Positions 27,548-35,662 of a stretch of 64,000 bases of DNA are shown here, piece after piece. The position numbers and the translations under genes are program-made. This stretch comes from Nibribacter koreensis. GTDB lineage: Bacteria; Bacteroidota; Bacteroidia; Cytophagales; Hymenobacteraceae. Where the stretch lies: positions 248,001 through 312,000 of the forward strand of contig NZ_BAABGX010000001.1 of assembly GCF_039541795.1 (NCBI RefSeq), given 5' to 3'. The notes beneath the pieces were generated by a model. That model did no database searches and was not told the DNA's origin. It worked only from the letters and a program-made list of their open reading frames with translations. Numbering within the stretch: the stretch's first letter is position 1; each line of letters begins with the position of its first letter.

Positions 27548-28223
27548 TCAATCAAAATTTTGGTTGGATCATAGTTTCAAGTAAATGCTACCTTATGATG
27601 CCCGAGTGCATTTACTTTTTCCTTCAACTTTCATGACCAATTTCTGACAAGATAAAAAGAGACAATTGCTAAGCCTTGGGTGATAAGCCTGTTGCCAAGC
27701 TAAAAACAAGCATCCTCTAGCTAGTAACTTTTATGGTGGTAAATGTTAATAGTGCTTGCTAATTGTCTTTTGCCTGCCATCTTTTTTTTAATCATGTTCA
27801 ACTTTCTTTACCACATCAGGAAAAGACATTGAGTTAACATGAAATCACAAGCATCCTATTAGTTTATGTAAGCTTAGGTAACCTGCCGAACAGTTGGTTA
27901 TTGAAACGTGAAAACTATCATTTTGGATAAATTTTATAATCCTTTGCGAATAGAAGTCTAGGCCTAGATTTGTTCTTTTCTTGATTATAAAAAAAGGTGA
28001 AAAGGACTTCAACGATGCTTCTCACAGCCGTGCCTTTATTATAAAAGGAATGATTATGCAATAGAATTGACAATCTAGTTGAGTGAGCGTGCTAAAGCCC
28101 TAGGATCAAATTCTAAAATTACTATGGCCATCTGCCTGTGAATAGGTTTTTATACTTTTTCTAGATTAGAAAGCAGTGTTCTGCCAACGAATCATGTAAA
28201 CTGGCAACGTAGATGTAGAACAT
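27548..28223. other. AT-rich intergenic region without visible genes
   Basis: About 675 bp between the VOC gene and the terminator of the DUF892 gene. It has no open frame of note and no RNA fold that I could recognise. Confidence 0.5.
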
Positions 28224-28259
28224 AAAAAAAGCCCGCCTTTTAGTAGGCGGGCTTTTTTT
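28224..28259 (-). terminator. Terminator of the DUF892 gene
   Basis: AAAAAAAGCCCGCC-TTTTAGTA-GGCGGGCTTTTTTT: an 8-bp GC-rich stem flanked by A and T runs, 18 bp after the stop of the leftward gene; bidirectional in form. Confidence 0.9.
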
Positions 28260-28277
28260 ATGCATATGTTGTTTAAC

Positions 28278-28769
28278 CTATTCAGCTTTCTGGTTAATGT
28301 ACCCTTTGGCAAGCTTGTTTAGGAGCGTATCTGTCTTTTGCTCCTCCTCCAGAGTAAGTCTCAATAATTGAGCAGCTTCTGCGTGGCCTAGGCGTTCAGC
28401 ATAGTGAGCGGCGGTGCCGTACCCGGCAATCTCATAGTGCTCAATGCGTTGGGCAGAGGCAATTAGACCGGCGTCTTTTACTTCTGGTTCTGCATCTTCT
28501 TCAATGGTCTCTTCGCCTTCCTCAACCAAACCTTCCATGGCCTTGCACTTCATGCGGCCTGGGCTAATGCCAACCAATTCGCAAACTTTCTCTAAGCGAG
28601 CTTTCTGTTCCTTGGTTTCTTCTAGATGGGTTTCAAAGGCCTTGCGCAATTTGGCATCTTCGGTGGCCTTCGCCATTTTAGGGAGTGCCTCAATCAATTG
28701 CTTCTCGGCGCTGTAAAGGTCTTTTAATTGATGTTCAAAAAGGTCTTCTAATGTTCTTAATTTAGCCAT
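28278..28769 (-). CDS. DUF892 (YciE/YciF-like) ferritin-fold protein
   Basis: 163 residues starting MAKLRTLEDLFEHQLKDLYSAEKQL, the family hallmark. Four helices carry the ferritin-like carboxylate/His pattern: DLYSAEKQL, THLEETKEQ, RIEHYEIAGYGTA and LTLEEEQKT. Members are often induced by stress and may bind di-iron. The region between helices two and three is very acidic (EEGEETIEEDAEPEV). Single gene with its own terminator. Confidence 0.93.
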   Translation of the reverse strand: MAKLRTLEDLFEHQLKDLYSAEKQLIEALPKMAKATEDAKLRKAFETHLEETKEQKARLEKVCELVGISPGRMKCKAMEGLVEEGEETIEEDAEPEVKDAGLIASAQRIEHYEIAGYGTAAHYAERLGHAEAAQLLRLTLEEEQKTDTLLNKLAKGYINQKAE

Positions 28770-29262
28770 AGCGGTATAGGTTCTGTTGGTTTGTGTTCGG
28801 AAGGTCTATACGCGGAGGGCCCTAAAGAGTTGATGCCTGATATGCAGGCCTTAGCCATTTGCTAGGCAAATAATCTCACTTCTTAAGCCTGTTTTATAGC
28901 CTTAAGCATCTGTCAATCATGGTTTGATAGCCTTCTCAATAAGGCAGTAACTAATACCGAACCACTTTTTCCTAAATATAAAAATACAAGAAGTAGAGTT
29001 ATAGCGATCGGGGATGGCTTGTAATGGTTTTTTTTACTGCGTGGACGGCAGCCCATCCCAGATCTTCCCTGAAATTTTGTTTTGATCTTTATTGCTGAAA
29101 GGCCGTGTCCTTATAAGCAATGCATAGGGAGTGGTAGGCGTGTTGCAGTCTGTCTGCGCAAATGCAGAAAAGATAAAACTGCCAGGCAGAGACTCAGTAA
29201 TGTAGGTCTCATGATTGAGGCGCAAGAAACAGTCCTTAACTATTATGAAAGTGTTAAAACGA

Positions 29263-29296
29263 AAAAAGCCCCTCAGAATGAACTGAGAGGCTTTTT
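29263..29296. terminator. Orphan bidirectional terminator
   Basis: AAAAAGCCCCTCAG-AATGAA-CTGAGAGGCTTTTT. No gene ends next to it; it stands directly before a tRNA-Glu-like remnant in the same arrangement as the terminators of the two intact tRNA-Glu genes. Confidence 0.75.
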
Positions 29297-29299
29297 AGT

Positions 29300-29332
29300 A
29301 GACCGTAGGATGGAATTATCGAACCTTATTCA
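29300..29332 (-). pseudogene. Possible decayed tRNA-Glu 3' end
   Basis: GTAGACCGTAGGATGGAATT then ATCGAACCTTA matches the 3' end of the tRNA-Glu genes (GTAGTCCGTAGGGGAATCG, AACCCCT) with small insertions and loss of the T-stem pairing. The remainder of the tRNA is not recognisable. A terminator lies 4 bp away, as at a real tRNA-Glu 3' end. The match is short, so chance cannot be excluded. Confidence 0.4.
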
Positions 29333-29541
29333 CAGTGACTTGGCTTTGTTTTGTCAGTTTCTTCAGCTGGAAATCAAACTCTGAAACCCTTTGAAGTCAT
29401 CTGGCCATAACTTCTGACATACAATTGCGGATAATAAAATTAGAATTTCAATTTTAACGGTCTCCCAATTTAAACTTCATTCACATAAACCCTTGAAAAG
29501 AGCCATGTATATGATGCAGTAAAATCTAAAGGGAGCCCAGC

Positions 29542-29898
29542 CTAGTCGTTTAGGTCGCGGGAGTCTGTGGTAACGGTGTTGTCTGGCGCGATGATGATGT
29601 CATATTCGTGGCACTCGTCCATTTGCACGGTCTTCACTACCTCGGCCTTGTCTACCGTGATGGTGAAAGTGACCGTTCCCGCCGCATACTGCCTGGCGGC
29701 AGAGGTGGTACCGGCCGCCACGTTGTTGAGGTTCTCGGTGTTGCCGTTGGAGGTTTTAATCTGCACGCTGGCTTCCTTCGTGCCTCTGTTGATGATGCGC
29801 GCGCTTGGGTTCTCGCCTTCGCACTTGTCGCAAGCGCTCAGCGTCGCCAGGGAAATACCCGCGGCTAAAATAGTAATGAGGGTTTTGAAAGATTTCAT
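29542..29898 (-). CDS. Unknown lipoprotein
   Basis: 118 residues with a lipoprotein signal (MKSFKTLITILAAGISLATLSAC, lipobox LSAC). The mature part has two further Cys (Cys in CDKCEGEN and DECHEY) that could form a disulfide, and a beta-rich pattern (ASVQIKTSNGNTENL, GTVTFTITVDKAEVVKTVQM). I do not recognise the family. It stands alone. Confidence 0.75.
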   Translation of the reverse strand: MKSFKTLITILAAGISLATLSACDKCEGENPSARIINRGTKEASVQIKTSNGNTENLNNVAAGTTSAARQYAAGTVTFTITVDKAEVVKTVQMDECHEYDIIIAPDNTVTTDSRDLND

Positions 29899-30253
29899 AT
29901 CGTTTCGTAGTTATGATGCCCGGGTAAGGCATGTCTTACCGAGTTGATTGCAATCCATTTGCATATTCATTTTCAACCATGGTTGTACTCCCGCAACCTT
30001 CAAATATAACGATTTCTTCTGGGCGTGAATAATCTGGGAGAATTTTAAAATTAGATGCTGGACATATTTCCATTACCCATCAAACCAGCTCATTCAAGCT
30101 TGAGAAGGAGCCTCTTATCATCAACTCGGCTAAGAAGATACAGCTAAAAAGGATATAGTAAGCTCAGCTATAGCCCCGGTAGCAAATTGGAATATTCAGA
30201 TAGTTTGGAGTTCGTTACAAAGTACCTGGCAGAGTCATGTTTATGCCAGCAAT
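29899..30253. other. Intergenic region, nothing identified
   Basis: About 355 bp between the leftward lipoprotein gene and the terminator of the leftward endonuclease gene; no gene or structure recognised. Confidence 0.45.
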
Positions 30254-30287
30254 AAAAAGGCACCTCACGATAATGAGGTGCCTTTTT
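30254..30287 (-). terminator. Terminator of the secreted nuclease gene
   Basis: AAAAAGGCACCTC-ACGATAAT-GAGGTGCCTTTTTT, 25 bp after the stop of the leftward gene. Confidence 0.9.
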
Positions 30288-30312
30288 TGTTAAAGCGTTG
30301 CCAGATGCTAAA

Positions 30313-32142
30313 CTACAGTGCGTCCACTCTGGCTTCCACCACGGCCTCGACGCTGTCGCTGATGAGCGAAAGCAAGTCATAGCCTGTCTTGGCCTCGATG
30401 GCGTCTACCGTGGTCCTGTACTGGCGCCAGTCAGAGGTAACGGTCTGGTTGTTGGGCATGTCCACGGCAATCACCCGCGTGCCGGTGGTCACCCGGGTGG
30501 CGTCATTCTCGCCGTCGGGGATGATGACCACTACCTTCCAGGTGTTGGAGGGAACGGTCACCCTGCCGTTGGCGATGGTGGTGGCGTACCCGTTGGAGCC
30601 GGAGCCGCCCACTCCGTAGCCACCGGAGATGACGTAGACCTCATAGCCGCCCGTGAGCAGGGAGCGGCTGTAACTCTCCAGGTTCGCCCAGCCCGTCTGG
30701 TTGTTGTTGGGGGCCTGCGGGATCATGTTGGTCATCAGGAAGGTGCGGGAGTTGTCGTCCACCGTGAGCGTGCGGTCCGCAGACGGACACATGTGGCCCC
30801 GGTCGAAGCCGCTCAAGCTGTAGTCGGAGGCAGTCACCTGGTACCAGCCCGCAGGAAGTGTGACGTCCGCCCGGAAGTCATCCTGGCGCGGGGTGCTTCC
30901 CAGCCAGGACTCGTCCAGGTGCCAGCTCACCCAGTTGGCCGTTGCCTTGTCCCTGCTGTAAGACATCACGAACTCGTCCTTTCTCAACAGGTAGTTGTTG
31001 TAAAGGGCTACGTCCGTCATTGCGTTGGAGGGGTTGCCCAGACTCAAATGAACTGAGCCTGCCGTACCCGTGGTGTCTGCCGTGCCACCCCCAGTTGAGC
31101 CACCCCCGCCGGTGCTACCGCCGGCCGTGCCGCTCACGCTGAAGTCGTCGATGTTGATTCTGAGGCCAGAGCCGGATGTCTTCTGTATTCTGAACCTCAC
31201 GCCAGCGGTGAAGTTAACGGCAATGGTTACCGGTTGAAGGGTAGTGGTGGAGGTAACAGTGTTGCCCTGCTTCACCCAGGTGGCGCCGCCGTCTGTGGAG
31301 GCCTGGAGTTCCCAGGTGCTGGAACCGTCCGTTCCGTAGGTGGCGTGGCTCACCGTTACGCTCTGCGCCTCCTGCACGTTGAACTGCATCTCCAGAGAGC
31401 CCAGGTCTCGTATCCTCACCGACTTGAGGCCCGTCTTGCGGTCGGAGTCCAGAGTCCCAATCAGAGATTCATTTAGGAGCCAGTTACCGGAAGGGAACGT
31501 TACCACTCCTGCGCCGTAACTCCCCTTGGAGCCGGCCTCGTAGTCCTCGCTCACCGCAGGGGCCACGACCGCTGGGTTGGACTCCACGCTGACATCATCC
31601 AGGTTCAGGCGACTGGTGGTGGCGTCTGTCTTTCTTATCTCAAAGCGCACCGGCCCTGAGACGTTCAGGCTGATGGTGGCCTGTTGCAGGGTGGTAGAGC
31701 CCGCGGTAAGGCGGCTACCGGCCAAGGTCCAGGTAGCCCCCGAGTTGGTGGAGTAGTACACCTCGAAGGAGGTGGACTTGTCCTTGCCGAACTTGCCGTA
31801 GTGGACGGAGAAGGACTTGGCCCCGTCAGGGTAGTCGAACTGCATGGTGAGCTTGCCGCTGTTCTGCAGGCGGGCCGAGGCGGTCCCGCGCTTGGCGTCG
31901 GAGGTGCTGTTCCCGATGAGCGCGTCTTGGAAGTTCCAGGAGCCGTCCGTGAGGGCCACCGTGCCCAAGGTGTAGCTGGTCTTGGTGCCGGTCTCGAAGC
32001 CTTCTTGGTGCAGGACGCTGGCGGCCTGGGTGCGGCTAGCAGAAACAGGGGAGGCGGGGTTGATGAGTTCCTGCTCGCATCCAGGCAGGAAGAGCAGAGT
32101 CTGGAGGGCCATGAGCCATCCGAAGAGGTAGAGTTTTTTCAT
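30313..32142 (-). CDS. Secreted DNA/RNA non-specific endonuclease with two N-terminal beta-sandwich repeats
   Basis: 609 residues. The N-terminus is a lipoprotein signal (LLFLPGC lipobox near 16-22). Two tandem repeats of about 145 residues follow (around 48-190 and 200-340); each begins GTKTSYTLG or SKGSYGAG, contains SVHYGKFG or TVSHATYG, and ends in RLNLDDVSVES or RINIDDFSVSG, like carbohydrate- or jelly-roll-binding sandwiches. A Gly/Ser/Thr linker leads to a NUC-type nuclease domain (about 367-600) with catalytic DRGHMCPSADR. GC is higher than in the flanking DNA. It likely degrades extracellular nucleic acid while anchored to the cell surface. Confidence 0.93.
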   Translation of the reverse strand: MKKLYLFGWLMALQTLLFLPGCEQELINPASPVSASRTQAASVLHQEGFETGTKTSYTLGTVALTDGSWNFQDALIGNSTSDAKRGTASARLQNSGKLTMQFDYPDGAKSFSVHYGKFGKDKSTSFEVYYSTNSGATWTLAGSRLTAGSTTLQQATISLNVSGPVRFEIRKTDATTSRLNLDDVSVESNPAVVAPAVSEDYEAGSKGSYGAGVVTFPSGNWLLNESLIGTLDSDRKTGLKSVRIRDLGSLEMQFNVQEAQSVTVSHATYGTDGSSTWELQASTDGGATWVKQGNTVTSTTTLQPVTIAVNFTAGVRFRIQKTSGSGLRINIDDFSVSGTAGGSTGGGGSTGGGTADTTGTAGSVHLSLGNPSNAMTDVALYNNYLLRKDEFVMSYSRDKATANWVSWHLDESWLGSTPRQDDFRADVTLPAGWYQVTASDYSLSGFDRGHMCPSADRTLTVDDNSRTFLMTNMIPQAPNNNQTGWANLESYSRSLLTGGYEVYVISGGYGVGGSGSNGYATTIANGRVTVPSNTWKVVVIIPDGENDATRVTTGTRVIAVDMPNNQTVTSDWRQYRTTVDAIEAKTGYDLLSLISDSVEAVVEARVDAL

Positions 32143-33083
32143 AAGTGAGGGTTAGGTTTGAAAGTGGGCTAAAGCTGAAAAATCCCTGGCGTCTTTCAAA
32201 GCCATACACCGAAACTTAACAAATATTTAACCCTCAGTTATATATGGTTTCTCTATCTAACAGAATTTGTCAAAGTGGATTACTAAGTTCATTGCCCTAT
32301 TAGACACAGGCCACAAAGCAAAAGTGCTAAGTCACCTTATACAATACAACAATTTTTATGAGTGCTGAAATAGTGACATAGAATCTTATGATTTACATAA
32401 CACATGTTGTATCATAAGATTTGGCTATGGGGTGTAGTTAGGCAATAAGGTTAACTAAAGGTAGGCTAAAAGTATCCATCCTTTCCCGATTAGCCATAAA
32501 TCTCCCAGCCATCGTTAGTGTAGATCAACCAAATTTAAACTTGATGGAAGACCAAGCTCGTCCAAAGGATGAGTCCTATCTGAGCTTTTAATCAAGCTAC
32601 ATTTCCATTCTTCAAAGCCCCCCTCCAAACCACACTTATGCACCCGAAGTAGACGTGGCAGATATCACTTTGCGATTGCCATGAGGGGCTCCTTAGGATT
32701 TGGGCCAGCCTCACCAAGGGGCTCGGCAATCAGACCCTCACTCCCTCCGCGTGTGCCTAGGCACCTCTGCATATTCTGCCATATTACCTTATGGGCTTTT
32801 CTCGTTTGGCCTCCCGCTTAAAAGGCTTTCAGGCGTCCTACGAGTTAATAGATGTTAGCTGATGTTTTGCCACCTAATCTGGCACCTTTTTTAAAGGGCG
32901 GATTTTATTCCATCCTCGTAAAAAGATGCCTCACCATGGTTGTGCCCTCGGTAGTAGTTGATAAAGCAATTAGACATGGGTGCTTTAAATTAAATGAGAT
33001 CAGTGGCGCGAGTATTTATTTGGCTAGGGTAAATGTGTGACTTTTAATAAATTGCGCCAATTTTTTTAAATCATACAATTTAC
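32143..33083. other. Long intergenic region, possible decayed sequence
   Basis: About 940 bp. It includes an 11-bp perfect inverted repeat (32382-32421) and a more GC-rich stretch near 32610-32830 that contrasts with the AT-rich flanks. On the minus strand this stretch has a short open run (EGLIAEPLGEAGPNPKEPL) cut by stops, so it may be a gene remnant, but no family can be named. Confidence 0.4.
32382..32421. repeat. 11-bp perfect inverted repeat
   Basis: Arms AATCTTATGAT and ATCATAAGATT flank an 18-base centre that itself contains ACAT/ATGT. There is no T run; it could be an operator or a remnant of a mobile sequence. Confidence 0.6.
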
Positions 33084-33818
33084 ATGAAAAACATTTACCT
33101 GTTTATTTGTGCCATGCTGTTCTCATTCAGTGGAATAGCGCAAACAATGGTCATCACAAACGGCGTTGTATCCGTTGACGGCCAGAATCTTTTCAAGATC
33201 AAGAAGACCCAGAAGGGCAACATGCTTCTGCAAACCATGCCAGAGTTCACCATCTATGACCTGCAAGACGTGCCTCGCTTAAAATGGGAAGGCGACCAGG
33301 GGACCCTTGTCTTTTTGGATGACAACAAGTCCCATCTTCCACGCACGGCAGACGCCTACGAGAAGAGCATTGCTAAATTCATCATCAAGGACTCCATCTT
33401 CACCAAGGCTGGATATAACGCCGGGTATAAAAAAGCTTGGATAGAAAAATACGGGGGCTATTACCATTCTAACAAAGCCGTCACCTATGACAATAAGGGA
33501 CTGATAGTCCGGGATAAAAGCAAGTCGGTAGAAACACTAGAGAACAAGATATTGCAAGACGGCCTGATCATAGGAACCCTAAGCAATCACACTGTCCCTG
33601 GCAATGAGGGCAGGCGTGAACTTCGCGTATTTAATTCAAAGGAGGAAAACGTGTTGAGGGCCTTTTACGACTGGAGCTCAAGTATGAACCAAGGCGGGGA
33701 TTTCAAGATTGAAATGAACCTGGTAAAGGAAAAGGAGACTGATGAACTAAAGGTGACAGGCGTTAACAACCTGAACAAGAAGATACTGGAATATCTCGTC
33801 GTGAAAGGGTATTTGTAG
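33084..33818 (+). CDS. Unknown secreted protein
   Basis: 244 residues with a signal peptide (MKNIYLFICAMLFSFSGIAQ). The mature part is beta-strand rich at first (MVITNGVVSVDGQNLFKIKKTQ) and then mixed, with GYYHSNKAVTYDNKGLIV in the middle. No Cys in the mature part and no membrane anchor, so it is probably periplasmic or released. I do not recognise the family. It stands alone and has a strong terminator. Confidence 0.75.
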   Translation: MKNIYLFICAMLFSFSGIAQTMVITNGVVSVDGQNLFKIKKTQKGNMLLQTMPEFTIYDLQDVPRLKWEGDQGTLVFLDDNKSHLPRTADAYEKSIAKFIIKDSIFTKAGYNAGYKKAWIEKYGGYYHSNKAVTYDNKGLIVRDKSKSVETLENKILQDGLIIGTLSNHTVPGNEGRRELRVFNSKEENVLRAFYDWSSSMNQGGDFKIEMNLVKEKETDELKVTGVNNLNKKILEYLVVKGYL

Positions 33819-33866
33819 TATATAGATAAGAATTTGCCTGTTGTTGCAGGTATTCTATAAATTAAG

Positions 33867-33899
33867 AAAAGGCCGCTCTTTCACAGAGCGGCCTTTTTT
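33867..33899 (+). terminator. Terminator of the secreted-protein gene
   Basis: AAAAGGCCGCTCT-TTCAC-AGAGCGGCCTTTTTT, 49 bp after the stop codon. Confidence 0.9.
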
Positions 33900-34022
33900 A
33901 TGAAAAGCAGAATACTATAAAAGATTTTCCTTTAGCCGGCCTCAGTAAATAAGTCAGTAATTGGTTTTGCTGATTGTCTCTTTGAATATTCAAAAACACA
34001 CTGCCTAAGCCTTTTATCGTTC

Positions 34023-34442
34023 TTATTTGAAAATCCAGGTATAGTAGTTATTTGTCTCGCCAGCCTTTCCTTTTTCTGCGGTATACTTGACTAAAAGAAA
34101 AAGCACCATACGGTCACCAGGCATCACTTTGCTCTTCAATTCTGCCAAGTCTAGCATATTCCCACCTACAGTTGTTTGTTCCATTGCAATGTAACCGCGC
34201 GCCAGGGTAATGTTAAACGCCTGCACCTCATATTTGACGCCTTCCTGGCAAGCATTGTTCTTTTTAAGGCGCAGCGTGACCTTGCCAGTTGGAATGGCAC
34301 CCTCTGTAAGCTTAACTTGTTTGTCGTCGTAAATCTCAAGCTCCGGAGATAAGCATGGGGGCTTGGTTTGCGTAGTTTTGTTTTGGGCAAACGATACTGC
34401 GCCCCAGAGGAGGAGCGCCAGCGTGCAGAGTACTTGTTTCAT
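34023..34442 (-). CDS. Small secreted protein, paralogue 1
   Basis: About 139 residues from the ATG at 34440-34442, which puts a signal peptide at the start (MKQVLCTLALLLWGAVSFAQ). The frame is open to 34643, but the extra N-terminal part is Arg/Pro-rich and unlikely. Two Cys (PPCLSPE, NNACQEG) may pair. The C-terminal region KSKVMPGDRMVLFLLVKYTA resembles the end of the neighbouring gene at 34573, so the two are probably duplicates. The PGDR-strand ending is faintly like the GldM C-terminal domain; this is weak. Confidence 0.7.
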   Translation of the reverse strand: MKQVLCTLALLLWGAVSFAQNKTTQTKPPCLSPELEIYDDKQVKLTEGAIPTGKVTLRLKKNNACQEGVKYEVQAFNITLARGYIAMEQTTVGGNMLDLAELKSKVMPGDRMVLFLLVKYTAEKGKAGETNNYYTWIFK

Positions 34443-34572
34443 TTGGTTCATAGTGGTAGCAAAGGCAACAGGGAGGGCTACTTGGCTCGCGACTGCACCG
34501 GCCAGGGGAGGATGAATGGGAATACTCGGTTTAGGTTCAGTGCCCCAGCCATTCATATGGTTTAGGATTGCC

Positions 34573-34989
34573 TTATCTAAAAGTGATGATCTTGATGACG
34601 GGCTTGGTGAAAGCCTTCTTCTGGCCCTTGGCGTTTGTGCCATAGAAATGCGTGACTTGGATAGTCACCCTGTCACCGGGCTTCGCATTGTCGCGCCATG
34701 GTACGGCTACGAAACTGCTCCCTTTGAAGCTTCTCTCGTCTACCAGCTTACCGCCTTTCATATAATATGCCATGCCTTCTACCGCTTCGTAGGCGACGGC
34801 GGCGGGGCACGAGGTGTTAGGCTCCAACCTGAAGGTGAAAACACCAGGAAAGTCCAAGATCGGGGCCGTGTCAGCCAATGCTTTCTCTGATGCACCAAAG
34901 GCTACCATGGTGGGGGAGTCGCAGTTGGTCTGCGCTATGGAAGTGAACGATATGGAGAGTAGTAGAAGCGTGAGTAACCTTATCTTCAT
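34573..34989 (-). CDS. Small secreted protein, paralogue 2
   Basis: 138 residues with a signal peptide (MKIRLLTLLLLSISFTSIAQ). Two Cys (TNCDSPT, NTSCPAA) stand at spacing like that of the neighbour, and the C-terminus RDNAKPGDRVTIQVTHFYG parallels its KSKVMPGDRMVLFLLVKYT. It lies 130 bp upstream of paralogue 1 on the same strand, so they may be cotranscribed. The family is unknown. Confidence 0.75.
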   Translation of the reverse strand: MKIRLLTLLLLSISFTSIAQTNCDSPTMVAFGASEKALADTAPILDFPGVFTFRLEPNTSCPAAVAYEAVEGMAYYMKGGKLVDERSFKGSSFVAVPWRDNAKPGDRVTIQVTHFYGTNAKGQKKAFTKPVIKIITFR

Positions 34990-35662
34990 ACAGTTGGGAT
35001 TGAATAGGTTGTCAGTCTAGAGAATGAGTGTGGGTGTTATTCGCAAAGTTATGAGTTTTGGTTAAAATTATAAACCGCTTTCGTTGAGCAAGGTGAGCAC
35101 TGTGTTCATCTAAAGATACCTTGTTTAAAACCTTTTTGCGAACGTCCAAAAACTGAGTGTGTTTTGTGAAGATTTACGCCTTTTTATCTCCTGCCTTATC
35201 ATTCATTAAACATATCTATTAGACTTTCTGCAACTTGGAGCATGGAAGAAACTTTCAGTAAATCAACTGAAAATGATTGCCGGTATTAGGTTATTGATTT
35301 ACGAATTATGACACCAAAAAGTCTTGTGAAACACCTGACAATAGATACCTACTTTTAGGTATTTGTGGATTAGAAACCATTTTTTATTTTCGCCAAAAAG
35401 CATAACTCTCTTATGTTTAAAGCATTATGGCTGTGAGGTGCGCACCATTCCTGTAATTAGATACAGTTTGTATTTCAAATCAAGTACTGTCATGAAGGCA
35501 AACAGCAGTGCTAAAAAAACTCTTCCCAATACATTGACCTGATTTTCTTGATATGTCCCAGTCCTAAGATGACACAGGAAAGATTGCAAGTCCACCTGAG
35601 CCTGTGGCCATTTTCGGAAATACCTTTGGGAATCGCTTAATCTGTACACCAAACTTTGTTAT
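34990..35662. other. AT-rich intergenic region upstream of the kelch protein
   Basis: About 670 bp between divergent genes. No gene, palindrome or clear promoter box was recognised. Confidence 0.45.

Larger units (their letters stand above)
28770..29541. other. Intergenic region with terminator and tRNA-like remnant
   Basis: About 770 bp. It holds the hairpin at 29263-29296 and the tRNA-Glu-like remnant at 29300-29332. Two overlapping opposite frames of 60-100 codons near 29034-29384 have no recognisable domain and are judged chance. Confidence 0.5.

Noticed and set aside
29034..29384. Overlapping 63- and 100-codon frames in opposite directions
   Set aside because: They overlap each other, the terminator and the tRNA-like remnant, and have no recognisable motif or start context.
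30298..32148. Long plus-strand frames opposite the secreted nuclease, up to 252 codons
   Set aside because: They arise from the high GC of the nuclease gene, are rich in Val, Gly and Arg, and match no domain; the opposite strand has a signal peptide and catalytic motif.
35425..35652. 75-codon leftward frame upstream of the kelch gene
   Set aside because: No motif, no terminator or promoter context, and mixed composition; probably chance.
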